A model generated the notes under the pieces. The model was not told the DNA's origin and ran no database searches. It saw only the letters and a list, made by a program, of their open reading frames with translations. A DNA stretch of 64,000 bases, taken from positions 117,388 to 181,387 of the forward strand of contig MU001699.1 in NCBI GenBank assembly GCA_010093515.1, written 5' to 3'. The position numbers and the translations under genes were made by a program. The stretch's first letter is position 1. The number at the start of each line of letters is the position of its first letter. Of this stretch, positions 42,503 through 54,563 are shown piece after piece. This stretch comes from Lineolata rhizophorae. Taxonomy: Eukaryota; Ascomycota; Dothideomycetes; Lineolatales; Lineolataceae.

Positions 42503-43555
42503 ATGGGCTTCTTCAAGCTTTCCACGCTGGCCCTGCTAGCTCTTCAGGCTGTCAATGCCTTCGCCGCACAGGTCAGTCTGCTCCGTCCCTTGATGACATC
42601 CAGCCTTCTCCGTGCTGCGCCGCAAACCAACCACTTCCCAATTGCTCGCCCGCCCAGTCGCAACAGCAAGTTGACACAATTTGACCAATAGGTGCACTTT
42701 GAGGAAGTTCCGCTCGATGGCGATGCAGGCACCGCCGCCGAGAGCGTCGACACGCCGCAGCCCAAGGCTTTCAACGTCAACGCACGGGCAACCTTCCCGG
42801 CGAGCGAGATCTTCGGGGTGAAGCTCGTGAACGGGCAGCCGACGGAGGCGATCGTCAACTTTGAGAACGGGGAGGCGGACGCGGTGACGGTGGCTATGGT
42901 GGGCGGGTCGTTGTTCACGCCGGACGGCGCAGCCGTGGTCCGCAATCTGACGGCCCGCACCTTCAACGTCGAAATACCGGCCGGCGACAAGGTCAGCCTG
43001 CCTTACAGCTTCATCACAGACATGCACCCGCAGGACCTGCGCCTTCAAATGGCCGCCATTCTGCGCGATAGCAAGAACGAGTTCTTCACCACCAGCGTGT
43101 ACAACGAGACGGTGAGCGTCGTCGAGGCTCCGACCAGCCTCTTCGACCCGCAGATGTGAGCTCTATTTCCGCCACTGCCTCCTCCCATACACATTTTCGC
43201 GCAAATTCTGACAACATATCCGCGCGCTAGTATCTTTCTCTACCTCATCCTCGCCGGCGCCTTCGGCGGCACCTGCTACTTCATCTACCGCACGTGGCTG
43301 GCGGCGTTATTCCCGCAAAAGAGGCGCGGCGGGAAGGGCGGCGAGCGCTCGCGCACATCTTCTGCCCGCAGTAAGAAGGTCGATGCCGGTGACGCCGTCG
43401 GCGTCGCGGGCGCGGACGGTCCCGCCGTCGCTTCCGGCGCTGCCGCTAAACCTTATGACGAGAGCTGGATTCCCGCCGAGCATCTGCAGCGCCCGAAAGC
43501 GAGGCCCATGGGCAGCGGGCGGAGCGGCACGCCCAAGACGAAGGCTAGGGGTTAG
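42503..43555 (+). CDS. IRC22: Translocon-associated protein alpha-like ER membrane protein (IRC22 family)
   Basis: Three exons (42503-42571, 42692-43155, 43231-43555) give 285 residues in frame. Exon 1 is almost exactly the signal peptide (MGFFKLSTLALLALQAVNAF). Residues 24-177 form a beta-rich lumenal domain with VNGQPTEAIVNFENGEADAV and LPYSFITDMHPQDLRLQMAA. These match TRAP-alpha/IRC22. A transmembrane helix (IFLYLILAGAFGGTCYFIY) starts near residue 178, followed by a basic cytosolic tail. The protein sits beside the Sec61 channel in the ER membrane; its exact role in fungi is not well defined. The signal anchor and domain order agree with a single-pass type I protein. Confidence 0.92.
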
Positions 43556-46416
43556 TGGGTGATTGCAAAAGAGTCTCGAGATAGATGTGGCATCACGTGC
43601 ATGGACTATATTGGTGAGGTGCAACTGCATCGTGGGATTGGAAAATAGGGCTGACGTTTTGAAAGACAGAGCATGATGTTGCGGATGATTGAGTGGCGTT
43701 GTAGAGTTGTACTAAGACTGGTGGTATGTATGTGTAGAAGGCATTATGCAGGGCCGCATTTATGCTGTCTTATGTACCTGCTGATGCAAAAATTTTAGGC
43801 GGCACCGTAGTCGTTTACGTTGCTGCTTCAAATGTGCATTAGGAAAATTCATTAACATGCAGTTTAGGGTGCAACGAATCACGATATTGGGGCCTTGCTA
43901 GGATATTCTCGCGCAGCTCAACGTTGATTTCGAATAGACAACGAAAGCTAATATTAGTGAAGACATCAATGCCACAGTGAGATGGTCTTCCCGTACTATT
44001 GAACCAAAGTAACTCGTAGAAAGGAGATTCGCAAATACTTCGCATGCGTCAACGTCTAAAAGAGCTTCAATGTAGAAGCAGTAAGCTTTACAATGTCAAC
44101 ATAACGCTAGAACCAGTTTCATTTTGAGCAGAATCCAGCGCACTATATCGTCTAGTGAAAAGTTAGACCATACCTCCAACTAAATATGTACTGTTCTACC
44201 ATTCAGATTTTTAATGCGCGCTCTCACGTTATATTTACTATCCAATTCTTGGAAGCTTTCAAGGAACATAGAGCCTAGAAGCTAGTTCGATCACTTTCTG
44301 CCACAGCCTTTCGCCACGTTAGTTTTTTCTTCCTATTACGGCCAATTCATTCTAGTGCTTTATATTCACCGAGAAAGGCGTATCTTTCAAATCATAACTC
44401 ATGTACACTAAGCTGACTCTCTATAATAGCTCATGCTCGTTATCGCAACCTATCCGTGCCATCACAACTCATTGATAGCATTACAGTTCGTCCTTCCGTC
44501 ATCACTTCCCGCGCACATTCCTACTTCTTCCCCCTCCCCAACCGAGCGCTGCTCCTCCACTTCCCTCGAGAGTCGCAAGAGCTCTGTGGGCTCTTTTTGA
44601 CACCACTGGGCCATTTTTTGGTCGCCTAGTGCCTCATGAACCGGTAGGTTGCGCTTCTACATCATGGTAGCCTTGTCAAATTGGTCGCTTGCTTTGTATG
44701 CGTTACCCAACCAATGCTGCGATGCTAGTCGGCCAGGGTGACTCGTCGAGGATAGTACTGATCCGGAAAACGTGCTTTAGTATCTGTAGAGCCTTGTCTA
44801 CTTGTTTTGTATTTCCATACGCGCGAGCAAGGGTGACATAAATCTAGCTTTGCGTCAGTAGCGAAGCCAAGGGACTTCGCATCAAGACTGGGTTCAAGTT
44901 TTTTATGACCTCGAAAGGTTTGTTGTTGGTTAGGTATGCAATATAGAGCAAACACAAGGTAGAGGTCGTTTTGGCGTGGTGTTGGCCATGTGTGCTCAGA
45001 ACGAGGACATAACGGAATACGCCCGTGATAATACGCCAAAAACCGAGGGATTACTGCAGTTGCGAGTGCATCTTTAGAGCCGTGGGACTGTTGGCGGTGT
45101 CGCAAGATGGTTGTGAGAACAGCGAGGCTGGGATAAACGATAAAAATGGAGCAGGGTCGCCCCCGGTCACGCGTTTTGGTGTTCTGCCTCGCTATGCGCA
45201 GAGCAATACAATAATAAGGCGACACTGTAGAAAAAAAAAGGGCCAGGGCAGTTGGCAAGGCTGTGACGGACCGCGGGCCAGTAGATTGGCCAGGTGCAAG
45301 CCACACGGTCAAGCTTAGCGATTTTGATTCGAGGGGCTTTGCTGCAGTGATTTCTGTTGTATAGAGGGTAGGTGTGGAAACACAAATGAGCTTGCAAGTA
45401 CTGGCTGTCCAATTCTCCAGGAAGTGAGTAATTTTCTACGTACTATAGTTACCAGATGGGAGCATAAGTTCGCCCTACTGTGTAAGTCTTGGCAGCCGAC
45501 AGCCATGCCTGCACCTAGGCCATACCACTTCGCCTAGTCTCGTGGAACATTGGCCGAAATCTGTCGTTTACAAAATGGTGCAAGAAAGGGTGCAACGTGG
45601 GCAACATCATGTAATAACTTACGTCAAGTTATTGGTGGTGCTAGTTCATATTGCTGGACTAGAGATAAGGACGATGTAAAGAGCATAGGAATTGTGCGTC
45701 GCTGGTAATGAATATTTGAAAAGGTCTCTCACCGTTAAATATCTCGGACCCTCTAGTTATTTAACGTCTTTTTTATATCCTAATTCAACTTTATAATCTC
45801 TGGTCATAGCCTGTAGTTAAAACAAGGATCGGCTAGCATAGGGCTCGAACCCGCATTGCCTAGAGGCAAGAAAAACTTGACCAAAGTTCCCGTACTTTTT
45901 GATTTGTTTGGAGCTTAGTGAAAGAGAGTTGGTATAACATTCATTTCGATTCCCTAGAAGTTCCAAAGCTCTCTTAGACTTCATGAAAGTCGCTTTAACT
46001 CGTGACTGAAAGTGAGGTACAGAAGGGTCAAACGCTGGGTTGTGTCCACGAGCTCTTCGATCACTCTAGAGCTTACCCAATCTGCAAGAGATGATCGGAC
46101 TTGCCCTGGGTAGCAGCTGATCCAAACCCTTAATTAAACGTACCACGTATCTCCAGTTGGTATTCAAGTAACAAATGGGACCTAGTGCACCAAAGTCCGC
46201 TCGCCGTATAGACATCTACACGCACTCAAATACCTTCGGAGGGAAGAAAGAGAAAATCTCTGTGCCCAATATCATACACGCTGCATGACATCTAATAAAA
46301 TAGGAACAAAAAGGCAAAACAGAGCAGTATTCAAAAATAGGCAGGTGCGTCCAGGTCCTCAAGTACCCACACTGACCCAGCAAGAAAGCACAAGCCAGAA
46401 GTTACAAGCCATGTCT
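43556..46416. other. AT-rich gene-free stretch of about 2.9 kb
   Basis: I find no supported gene. Only short frames occur and codon-like structure is absent. It contains one RNA polymerase III B-box-like word (45841-45851, minus strand). The left end holds the IRC22 3' part and the right end the POT1 3' part. Confidence 0.5.
45841..45900 (-). other. tRNA-like fragment with a perfect B box
   Basis: On the minus strand GGTTCGAGCCC (45851-45841) matches the T-arm/B-box consensus GGTTCGANNCC. About 20 bases before it lies TGGTCAAGTTTT, weakly A-box-like. The spacing is too short, the T-stem pairs poorly and no acceptor stem closes, so this is not a functional tRNA. It might be a remnant of a tRNA or tRNA-derived SINE. 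Confidence 0.2.
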
Positions 46417-48793
46417 TTAAATGATTGTAGTCCCAAACATACGATGCACCCTCACCCACTCCCACTGACGGCCCGACTTCGGGTCACACCAGTCCCTAAC
46501 ACCGTACTCCGCAACGCAGCAATCAAACGGCGGGGCCAAACAGGGCTGCGGCGTCGGTGCAGCCGGCACCGTCCCTGCGTCCGCCCGCTCCGCAGCGCGC
46601 ACCTCGGCTAGATTGCCTAGCAGGCAAGACAGCTTGTCGCGCAGCTCGGCGAGCGCCTTCGGGTTGGCGCGTAGGTCGACCGCGTCCATTTTAAGGAGGC
46701 ACTCGGCGCCTTCCCGGGCGACGACGACGGCCAGCCGGTTGTCCTTGGCGTCCTTGGGGGAGTTGGGCTGGGCGTCGCCGGCCGGGCCGTCCGTGCTAGC
46801 GTCCTCGAGCACGAGCATGAAGCCCCACTCCCACTTCTTCTCGATGGCGTCCATGTCGATGGAACAGTCGTCGGCGTCGTCGGCGTCCGAGTCGTCGTTG
46901 TAGTCTTCGTCCTCGAGACTGTGCGTGAAGTCGGCTAGGTTGCGCGGGTAGTAGTCCACGACGCAGGCGCGGCAGCGGAACTTGGCGTTGATGAAGGGAA
47001 GCTTCGTCACCTTCCCGTTGTGCGGGAGAGGAAACATGCGGTCTGGATTATGGTGGATATCATGGAATGAGGTAAGGTTGACTTGCGGGTTGGCGCAGCG
47101 AATTGCGTAAGCTGGCGGAGAGGACTGGAGGGCAAGTTGCTGATCTTGGAGACTTTGTCCGGTTTCTGGTTGGAGGGGAAGAAGCGGAGACTGCTCAGAA
47201 TGGGCCTGCATTTTTCGCGCGTGGTCTTGTTGAGCAGCAAGTATTTTGTCGGCATGCAAGGCAGCGAGCCCTGGTTTTGGTTGTTTCTTCGGCTGGGCAG
47301 CCATATCAACACTAGAATGATCTGGGCGATCATCCTTTGAGTTCCTATTCTCGGTTTGCTGACGTTTGGGTTGTGGGCCGTTTTCCACTACCTCAAAACT
47401 GCTCCCAGTGTTCTCTTGCACTCTCTCTTGAGCTCTCCTTCGCTTCTTCCTCTCTGCCTTGGATAGTCTGTTTGAGGTCTGGTCACCGCTATTCTTCGAC
47501 GATCGTCTGCAACTAAAGTAGTCCTGCTTTCTGCGCAAAACATCTAGCACGAGTGGATCGTCGTGCTTCACAGTGCGGATGTCGATTTGGTCAGGGTACT
47601 TTCGATCTTGGTGCATTTTACCCTGCAGGAAGCCGACTTGTGCATAATCTACGTGTACATTGCGGAGTATTACCAGGTCACCTGCGTTGAAGCCATTGTT
47701 GCATGCCTCTGAATGAGGATGGAAGAGCGAGCAGCAAAAGGTCATCTTGCCATAAGGGCCTGGCCAGTCACTCTTGGAAGAACAGTAGCCGTACGCTTCT
47801 AAGGAGCCGTCATCGGGTTCTGGTTCTTCGTAGCCGTAAAATAGAGAATTGGTTGTGTAGTCCGTGATGTAGACCTCGGTGACCATAGTATTCGCATTTG
47901 GGTAGATTTTGACGATCTCGCCGATGATGTCGGCAAATTTGGCGTGTTCAAGGTCTTTTAGTAACTTGAAGCGACGCGAGTTGTATATGCTACGAGTGGT
48001 GGAGGCGGTATGAGGATTAGCGACTGGAGCAGCGGTGGGTGTACGGCGTGATTGGAGACTCTGGGAACTGTCGGAACGATAGGAAGTCTGATGGCGTGGC
48101 AAGACATATCCAGCTGATAGCGGCTGCGGCACACGTTGTGATGTGCTCGAAGTAGTGCCCAAAGGATGCGCTGGAGATGATGGGGAACTGTGGCTATCTT
48201 TCAAGGCGCTATGAAGGTCAATAGCGTATATTTGCTCTCCAATAGTCGGCGGCTGCGGAGTCCAAGGGGGCTTAGTATGGTCAAGAATCCTATGGGCCGC
48301 ACCATATGCATCCTTAAAAGTTGGTAACGGAATGCGGTCTTTTGGGAAGATTATCCAAGCGGTTTGGGAGGCGGATAGTGCACTTAAAATACCGTTGATT
48401 CTCTTGACCTGAAAGATCTGTTAGCACTCGCCATTCATCGTAAAGTCGCCGAAGGCATGGCAAAAGGCAGTTTACGTTAGCTCTTCGGACTGCAATCATG
48501 TCGCCGACAGACACCGTGGGAAGATGAGAAGGATTGGCCTTGAACACGCGAAACGTAATGCAACTGCCGGGTTCGTCCCGGAAGGTGATCGCGCAAGACC
48601 AATCTGGACATAGCGTTAGCGTGTGTGAAATAACTCCCTAAGGATATGAAAACGTACCGCTGCCTCTGGATTTGAATGGGGATCGAAACTCCGTCACCTG
48701 ACCCATAAGGTTGTGGAAGCCCAGGCATCCCTGGGTCAACACGTCTTGGATAGAAGTGTAGTCCGGGGGTGGGGATGGGTATGTGGTTGACAT
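46417..48793 (-). CDS. POT1: POT1 telomere single-strand-binding protein
   Basis: Three exons (48658-48793, 48476-48603, 46417-48408) give 751 residues in frame. The N-terminal OB fold begins FHNLMGQVTEFRSPFKSRG and continues across intron 1 with DWSCAITFRDEPGSCITFRV, typical of the telomere-end-binding alpha/POT1 domain. A second OB-like region (about 228-390) contains RRFKLLKDLEHAKFADIIGE and DLVILRNVHVDYAQVGFLQG. The C-terminal half has a basic KKRRRAQERVQ stretch, then a Cys-containing fold (FRCRACVVDYYP; PPFDCCVAEYGV) that may bind the shelterin partner. The family caps telomeric 3' overhangs and controls telomerase access. It is divergent from importin alpha. Confidence 0.9.
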
Positions 48794-49599
48794 GGTGAGA
48801 GGGCCGAATTCTGTCGGACTCGCCGCGTAGGACGGAAAGCGGCGCGTATGCGAAGCAGGAATAAGCAGCGTCCGGTGTCGACAAATAGGCAGCACGGGAT
48901 GAGAATTAAGCGTAGCCAGGAGATCCACAGTAGGCGAAGAGCTGTCGCTTCATGTAGCTGCCATCTGAGGCAAGCGGCCCATTGAGAAAAGCAGGGTCAA
49001 CCGGCTCCGGGCGTCGTCGGCGGACCTTAGATACCCATGGATGGGGGAGCGGAGATTCTCATATAGCCTCGCCGTGGAATAAGTGGCAGGTCCTGTCCTA
49101 TGAGAGTCGCGTGGCGGGGTGGCGCGTCCAACGCGCTCACAGCAGACACGCGATCACGGGCGGGAGCATTGACCGTCACGGCCCGGGCGTGCCTTGGCGA
49201 GCACGTGAAGCTGGGCATTGGGTGCACGGACCGCCTCGGGAACGGCTGCGGATCGCAGGGCTCCGTCTCGCGCGAGGGCGCTGACATAAGCGAGGCGCTG
49301 CGTCGCTGGGCGAAGAGAGAAGCCGGGCCCCAGTTCACCCCCAAGCCCAGCCCGCCGCGCCCGCATTATTTTGCTGCCGCTACCATCCAGCCCGAGCCCT
49401 CCACACATCCACCACTCTTCTGCCTCCCTGACCGAGCCCCGCGACCGGCCAAGCAGCCAGAGCCCCAGCTACCGCCTATTTCACTTCACCTTGCCCCTCC
49501 ACTTGTGCACTCACGCTCGTCAACGCTCCTTTCTTCTTCCACCAAACCTGCAGAGTACGCCTTCAGGTTTCCAGCCAGGGTTGTTGTCGCTCGCCCACC
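48794..49599. promoter_or_regulatory. Divergent promoter region POT1 / importin alpha
   Basis: 806 bp between opposite start codons. The half near importin alpha is GC-rich with pyrimidine-rich leader DNA. Open frames across it have no domain-like content. Confidence 0.5.
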
Positions 49600-51676
49600 A
49601 TGGCCGAACGCTACATCCCCGAGCATCGCCGCACAGGCTTCAAAGCCAAGGGCGTCTTCAAGCCGGAAGAGCTGCGCCGTCGCCGCGACGAGCAGCAAGT
49701 CGAAATCCGCAAGAGCAAGCGCGAGGAGAATCTTGCCAAGAGGAGAGGCCTTGCCAACCGTGACGGTAGCGCTCCGGGTGCTGCGCTCGGTGCCGCGCCG
49801 GACAGCGATGACGAAGGCGGAAATATCGAGACTCAGGTACGTATCGCGCCACCTTTGTTTGCTGCCGCAGTCTCTTCCCGACCCTTCGCGAAATGGGCAC
49901 GAGAGGTCTCTTGTTGTGACGGGCTTCGTCTGCCCCTCGTGCGTACAACCGCCGCCGGCGCCGGTCGCGCGGGACCACCGTTTGCTTTGGTGTTAGTGCC
50001 TTGCCCGGGTGACCGGCATCCGCCAACTCCATATCATTTGCCCATTTCGCACGAGCCATGATTTGCATTATGCACGATGCCAGCCTCTCCACTCCAAAAG
50101 TGATCTGTCGAACCGTTGCAAAAATGGTGCTGCTGGCGGAACTGGAACGGTCCGTGCTAACGCCTGCGCCACCGCGGCGACATCTAGCTTAACGAAGAGC
50201 TTCCCGAGATGGTAGCGGGCGTCTTCTCCGACAAGATTGACGACCAGATCCAAGCGACCACCAAATTCCGCAAGCTTCTTTCGAAAGAGCGCAACCCGCC
50301 CATCGAGCGTGTCATCGAGACTGGAGTTGTCAGCCGCTTCGTCGAGTTTCTTCGCTCGCCGCATACCCTTGTTCAGTTCGAGGCTGCTTGGGCCCTCACC
50401 AACATCGCCTCTGGTTCCGCCCAGCAAACTCAGGTTGTCATCGAGGCTGGTGCTGTCCCCATTTTCGTCGAGCTTTTGAGCAGCCATGAGCCGGATGTGC
50501 GGGAGCAGGCTGTCTGGGCCCTTGGCAACATTGCGGGCGACAGCCCGGCGTGCCGTGACTTCGTCTTGCAGGCTGGGGCTCTCCGCCCACTTCTCTCCCT
50601 CCTTGGAGATAGCCGCAAACTGAGCATGCTCCGCAACGCTACCTGGACTCTCAGCAACTTTTGCCGTGGAAAGACTCCCCAGCCTGATTGGCAGACTGTA
50701 AGTTCAATGGCCCTCTTTGTCCTTTATAAATATTGGGATATTGTGGTATTAATTGTGGACGTAGATCTCGCCGGCTCTTCCTGTCTTGGCCAAGCTCGTA
50801 TATTCCCTTGACGACGAGGTCCTTATTGACGCTTGCTGGGCGATCTCTTACCTCTCTGACGGGTCTAATGACAAGATTCAGGCCGTTATTGAGGCCGGCA
50901 TCCCTCGTCGTCTGGTTGAGCTTCTCATGCATGCCTCCACCTCTGTTCAGACACCCGCTCTTCGTTCTGTCGGTAATATCGTCACTGGAGACGACGTGCA
51001 GACCCAAGTCATCATTAATTGCGGTGCTTTGCCGGCTCTCTTGTCCCTCCTAAGTTCTACCAAGGATGGCATCCGTAAGGAGGCTTGCTGGACTATCTCG
51101 AACATCACCGCTGGCAATAGCAACCAGATCCAGGCTGTCATCGAGGCCAACATCATCCCTCCTCTCATCCACCTCCTCCAGAATGGTGACTTCAAGACGC
51201 GTAAGGAGGCTTGCTGGGCCATCTCTAACGCTACTTCTGGCGGTCTCCAGAAGCCCGAGCAGATCCGCTACCTCGTCCAGTGCGGCTGCATCAAGCCTCT
51301 ATGCGATTTGCTTGGCTGCCCGGATAATAAGATTATACAGGTTGCCCTCGACGGCCTCGAGAACATCCTCAAGGTTGGCGACATGGACAAAGAGTCGCAC
51401 GAGGGCGCAAGTGGCGAGTCGTTGAACCGCTACGCGCTGTTCATCGAAGAGGTCGGTGGCATGGAGAAGATCCACGACTGCCAGAACAACGCCAATGAGG
51501 AGATTTACATGAAAGCATACACCATCATCGAGAAGTACTTCTCCGACGAGGACGACCGTGAGGGCCTCAACGACCTTGCACCTCAGCAGGGCCAGGACGG
51601 CCACTTCGGCTTCGGCGCCCAGCAGCAGCAGGGTGGCTTTAGCTTCGCGAACGGCGGTGAACAGATGGACATGTGA
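49600..51676 (+). CDS. SRP1: Importin subunit alpha (karyopherin alpha)
   Basis: Three exons (49600-49836, 50188-50697, 50765-51676) give 552 residues, the normal family length. The importin-beta-binding domain is visible at residues 1-75: [16 protein letters not shown], then [20 protein letters not shown]. About ten armadillo repeats follow, with conserved Trp/Asn ladder segments such as [60 protein letters not shown] and [12 protein letters not shown]. The tail is acidic then Gly/Gln-rich. The protein binds classical nuclear localisation signals and hands cargo to importin beta. Intron 1 is long (351 nt) and separates the IBB exon from the ARM domain. Confidence 0.96.
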
Positions 51677-53219
51677 GGACTCACGTGACCAGACGCTTCT
51701 GCCCCAAAGTGGTGACGCAGCCCCCAATGCTCGGAAGCTTAGCACGGCTAGGCTGCGGGCAGTGGGCGCGATCACCGTAGGTTTCCAGATAAGGCTCTTC
51801 CAACGTGTTACTTTCAATTCAATACTGCGGCTTTATTCTTTCTCCGGTTCAGACCTTTCATCCTCCCTCTTATCACCATACCTCGAGTAAATCTCAATTC
51901 ACCATGGCTTTTATGCACAATTGATGCCCTGTCTTGTAATGGAAAGGTTAAGTAGTGCTTTCCCAACCTTTGTAGTCAAATGTCATGCGCGTCAAGACGT
52001 GCTTTGCACCGTGCTACAGAAGCACACAGCCCAGTTTTCTTCGATAGCAGTTCTGCAGATTCCCTGCCTTAGTTAAAGAGGGCAACTCTGGAGCCGTACA
52101 GCTCTATTCAGATTCATATTTCATCCATCCCCAACGCCTTCAGCAGCAACCCTCCCCGTGGCCCTCAGCCTTTCTGGTTTCTCTAAATAGCAATGAGCAT
52201 TAAAACGAACATTTAATGGTCCCACCGTCAAGCCCATGCTCTCTTGCCCACGACTTACCCTGATCCACCACCCTTCCATGCACTGCTGGTTTATTGCTGC
52301 TTTTGCGATCTACGGCCGTTCAAATTACTATTTTCTATCCCAGCCCTTCGTGCTTAACTCTTGCTTTCGAATTATTTCGAATTATTTTATTAAGTTCTTC
52401 CTTTCGTGCTCTGCTTCTGTTCTCAAGGTGTTTCTCTGGCCCTTGTTCCTTTTTTCAATCCCCAAAAGAGAAGATTCCTCGTCATGTATGAACCCAGGCA
52501 CCCATTTGCCCCTCTGTGTTTTTTCCTTTTTTTTTCTTTGCGACCGGTGCCTTCCCTCCCCTCCCCCGTCTTTCCCCGGGCTACACACACGAGCACCTTC
52601 TCAATGCCCCAGATTGGGTGTCCCTATTGTTTGCGTTTCCACTTATTACCATTTTGGCTTCTGTTGGACCCTGATGGCAGTTTCCTTTGTCCCGGGGGGT
52701 CAACCGGTTTCTGAGAGGGCGCGGAAACGGCGACGGTGATAGGAGGGGCATGAGAAGAGCGAGTTTACCTGCCTTGGCCTGCCCGGGGACCTGCGGCTGA
52801 AACTGGCGTGCTCCCACGCCTTGTCCGCTCTGTCCTGGTATTGGATGGTGTGGATGACGACTTGGCTGGTGCAGACAACGGGCTTGGGCAGGTGGTGAAA
52901 TGAAGCGGTGACGTAGATAGTGGAGGTGATGAAAATTGAGGCGAGCTCTGATTAGGAGTGCGTGCTGAGAAGTGATGCTTGAATTGGGCTTTGATGTGAT
53001 AGTGTGCTAAGTGCATTAATGAAAAGATTAGTATCCCTCCGCATCCGGCAAATGCATGTTTAATCTTATGTTTCCTAGCTCCGTTATCCGTCTAGTAATC
53101 TCTAACGCCTCGCTTTGCGAGTGCGAGCTCTATCTCGAACATCAAACCACGTCCGACACCTGCGTCTGCGTTCACCTCGTACAACAAAGCGACCCATCAA
53201 CACTACCAAACCCGCCCTG
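51677..53219. other. Region between importin alpha and UreD 3' ends, no gene seen
   Basis: 1.5 kb between convergent genes. It is pyrimidine-rich in parts (52380-52600). Short frames on both strands (for example 52236-52739 plus and 52765-53016 minus) lack domain-like content. Confidence 0.5.
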
Positions 53220-53249
53220 CTACCCCATCAAACAAACCCCCCACCCCAG

Positions 53250-53304
<55 letters not shown>

Positions 53305-54563
53305 ACCCCCTCGACCTCGCGGCCCGCCACCTTGACCCCCCCCCCCCCCCCACCCCCTCCTCCTCCTCCTGCGGCCCCTCCTGGGGAGTCGCCGGCAAGC
53401 GACGCGGACGCCGGTCCCATCCCAGCTCGCACCCGCGCCGCGGACCACACGATGCCGTCGGCGCGCTCCTGGGCGGCGCGGGCGGCGCGGAACGCGTCCA
53501 GGGGAGCGGACTTGGGCGGGGGGAAGGGCTGCGGTGCGGCTTGAGCGGGCGTCTCTGCGGCGGGGGAGGAGGAGGAAGAGGAAGAGGGGGGTGGCGGAGG
53601 CGGGGAGAAGGACCGGCCGCCGAGCCGGGGCTGGGCGGCGAATTCGGCGAGGAAGAATGTGGAGAGGGGGTCGAAGAGGGGCCCGTGTAGGAGGAGGGTC
53701 GCGGTTATGGTGTGGGGGGGGAGGTGGGTTGAGGGGTGGAGGGGTAGGGGGCGGAGGAGGAGGTTGTCGCGGAGGAGGAGGTGGCGGGGAGTGGTGGTGG
53801 TGGTGGTGGTGGGGTCGGTGGACGGTGTTGTCGTCGTTGTCGGGCAGAGCCAGATTTCGTTCTTGGAGGCGTATGATCGGAAGGCCCAGTTCTCGCCGCG
53901 CGCGACGCGCCCCGCGGACACGTAGTCGAGCACGCACAAGCTGCCCGGCTCGACATCCTCGTCTCCTCCTGCCCTTCCCTCCCGCGCCCCTTCCCCTTCT
54001 TCCCGGCTCCTACCCCCGCCGGAGCCCCAACTCCCGCACTCCACCTCAAAGACCTGCGTCTGCGCAAACGCGCTCCCCGCAAATGGCTGCGCCGGATCCG
54101 GCAGCCAGCACAACGCCGCTCCCTCCCCTATGCGCACGGTGGTGCGCTGGGCGCTTGTCCGCGTCGGGTCGCGCGCGGGGGGCGCGAACAGCTTCGTCGA
54201 GCCTTGGGTGAGGAGAATGAGGCGGGTGTGGGCGTGCAGGGTGATGGAGAGGGTGATTGTGTCGCCAGCGACGAGGCCGCCGCCGTAGGTAAGGAGGAAG
54301 AGGGTATGGATTGTGGTGCTGGTGGGGTGGCGGCGTCGGGGAGGAGTGTTGGGTTGGGATGGCGAGGGGGTAGAGGTGGAGGTAGTCGTAGCCGTGGTCG
54401 TGGTAGAAAGATTGTGGGGAGCGGGTGAGATGAGTTTGAGTGGGTATTGGTAGGTGAGGGTTTGGAAGACGGGAGTGTTGGGGGGGAGCACGCCGAGGAC
54501 GACGATGCCGTGGCCGGGGCGGGAGGAAGGATTGTTGGCGAAGGGGTTGGACATGGTGGACAT
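53220..54563 (-). CDS. ureD: Urease accessory protein UreD (UreH), C-terminus disturbed by poly-G
   Basis: One exon of 447 residues as read. UreD features are GVLPPNTPVFQTLTYQYPLK near the start, LLTYGGGLVAGDTITLSI, LLTQGSTKLFAPP, LDYVSAGRVARGENWAF, and GVKVAGREVEGVRG near the end. The family assembles with UreF and UreG on apo-urease for nickel insertion. The inserts are long Thr-, Ser- and Pro-rich linkers. The last part reads through a 53-base G run (53250-53302 on the complement) and a second 16-base run (53336-53351), giving poly-glycine where UreD proteins normally continue with a short conserved end. The true C-terminus and frame are therefore uncertain. Start Met 54563 or 54554. It is divergent from SCC3. 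Confidence 0.88.
53250..53302. repeat. 53-base poly-C run
   Basis: Uninterrupted C on the plus strand inside the 3' part of the UreD frame. A further 16-base C run lies at 53336-53351. Length is likely unreliable in the assembly and variable in nature. Confidence 0.95.

Noticed and set aside
45841-45900. Functional tRNA gene
   Set aside because: The B box is present but there is no acceptor stem, poor T-stem pairing and too short an A-to-B box distance.
52236-52739. 167-residue plus-strand frame downstream of importin alpha
   Set aside because: It is Phe/Ser/Cys-rich translation of pyrimidine-rich DNA and overlaps other frames of equal quality.
53115-53690. Plus-strand frames over the poly-C region
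   Set aside because: They are translations of the C run and the antisense of UreD, whose family motifs are clear on the minus strand.
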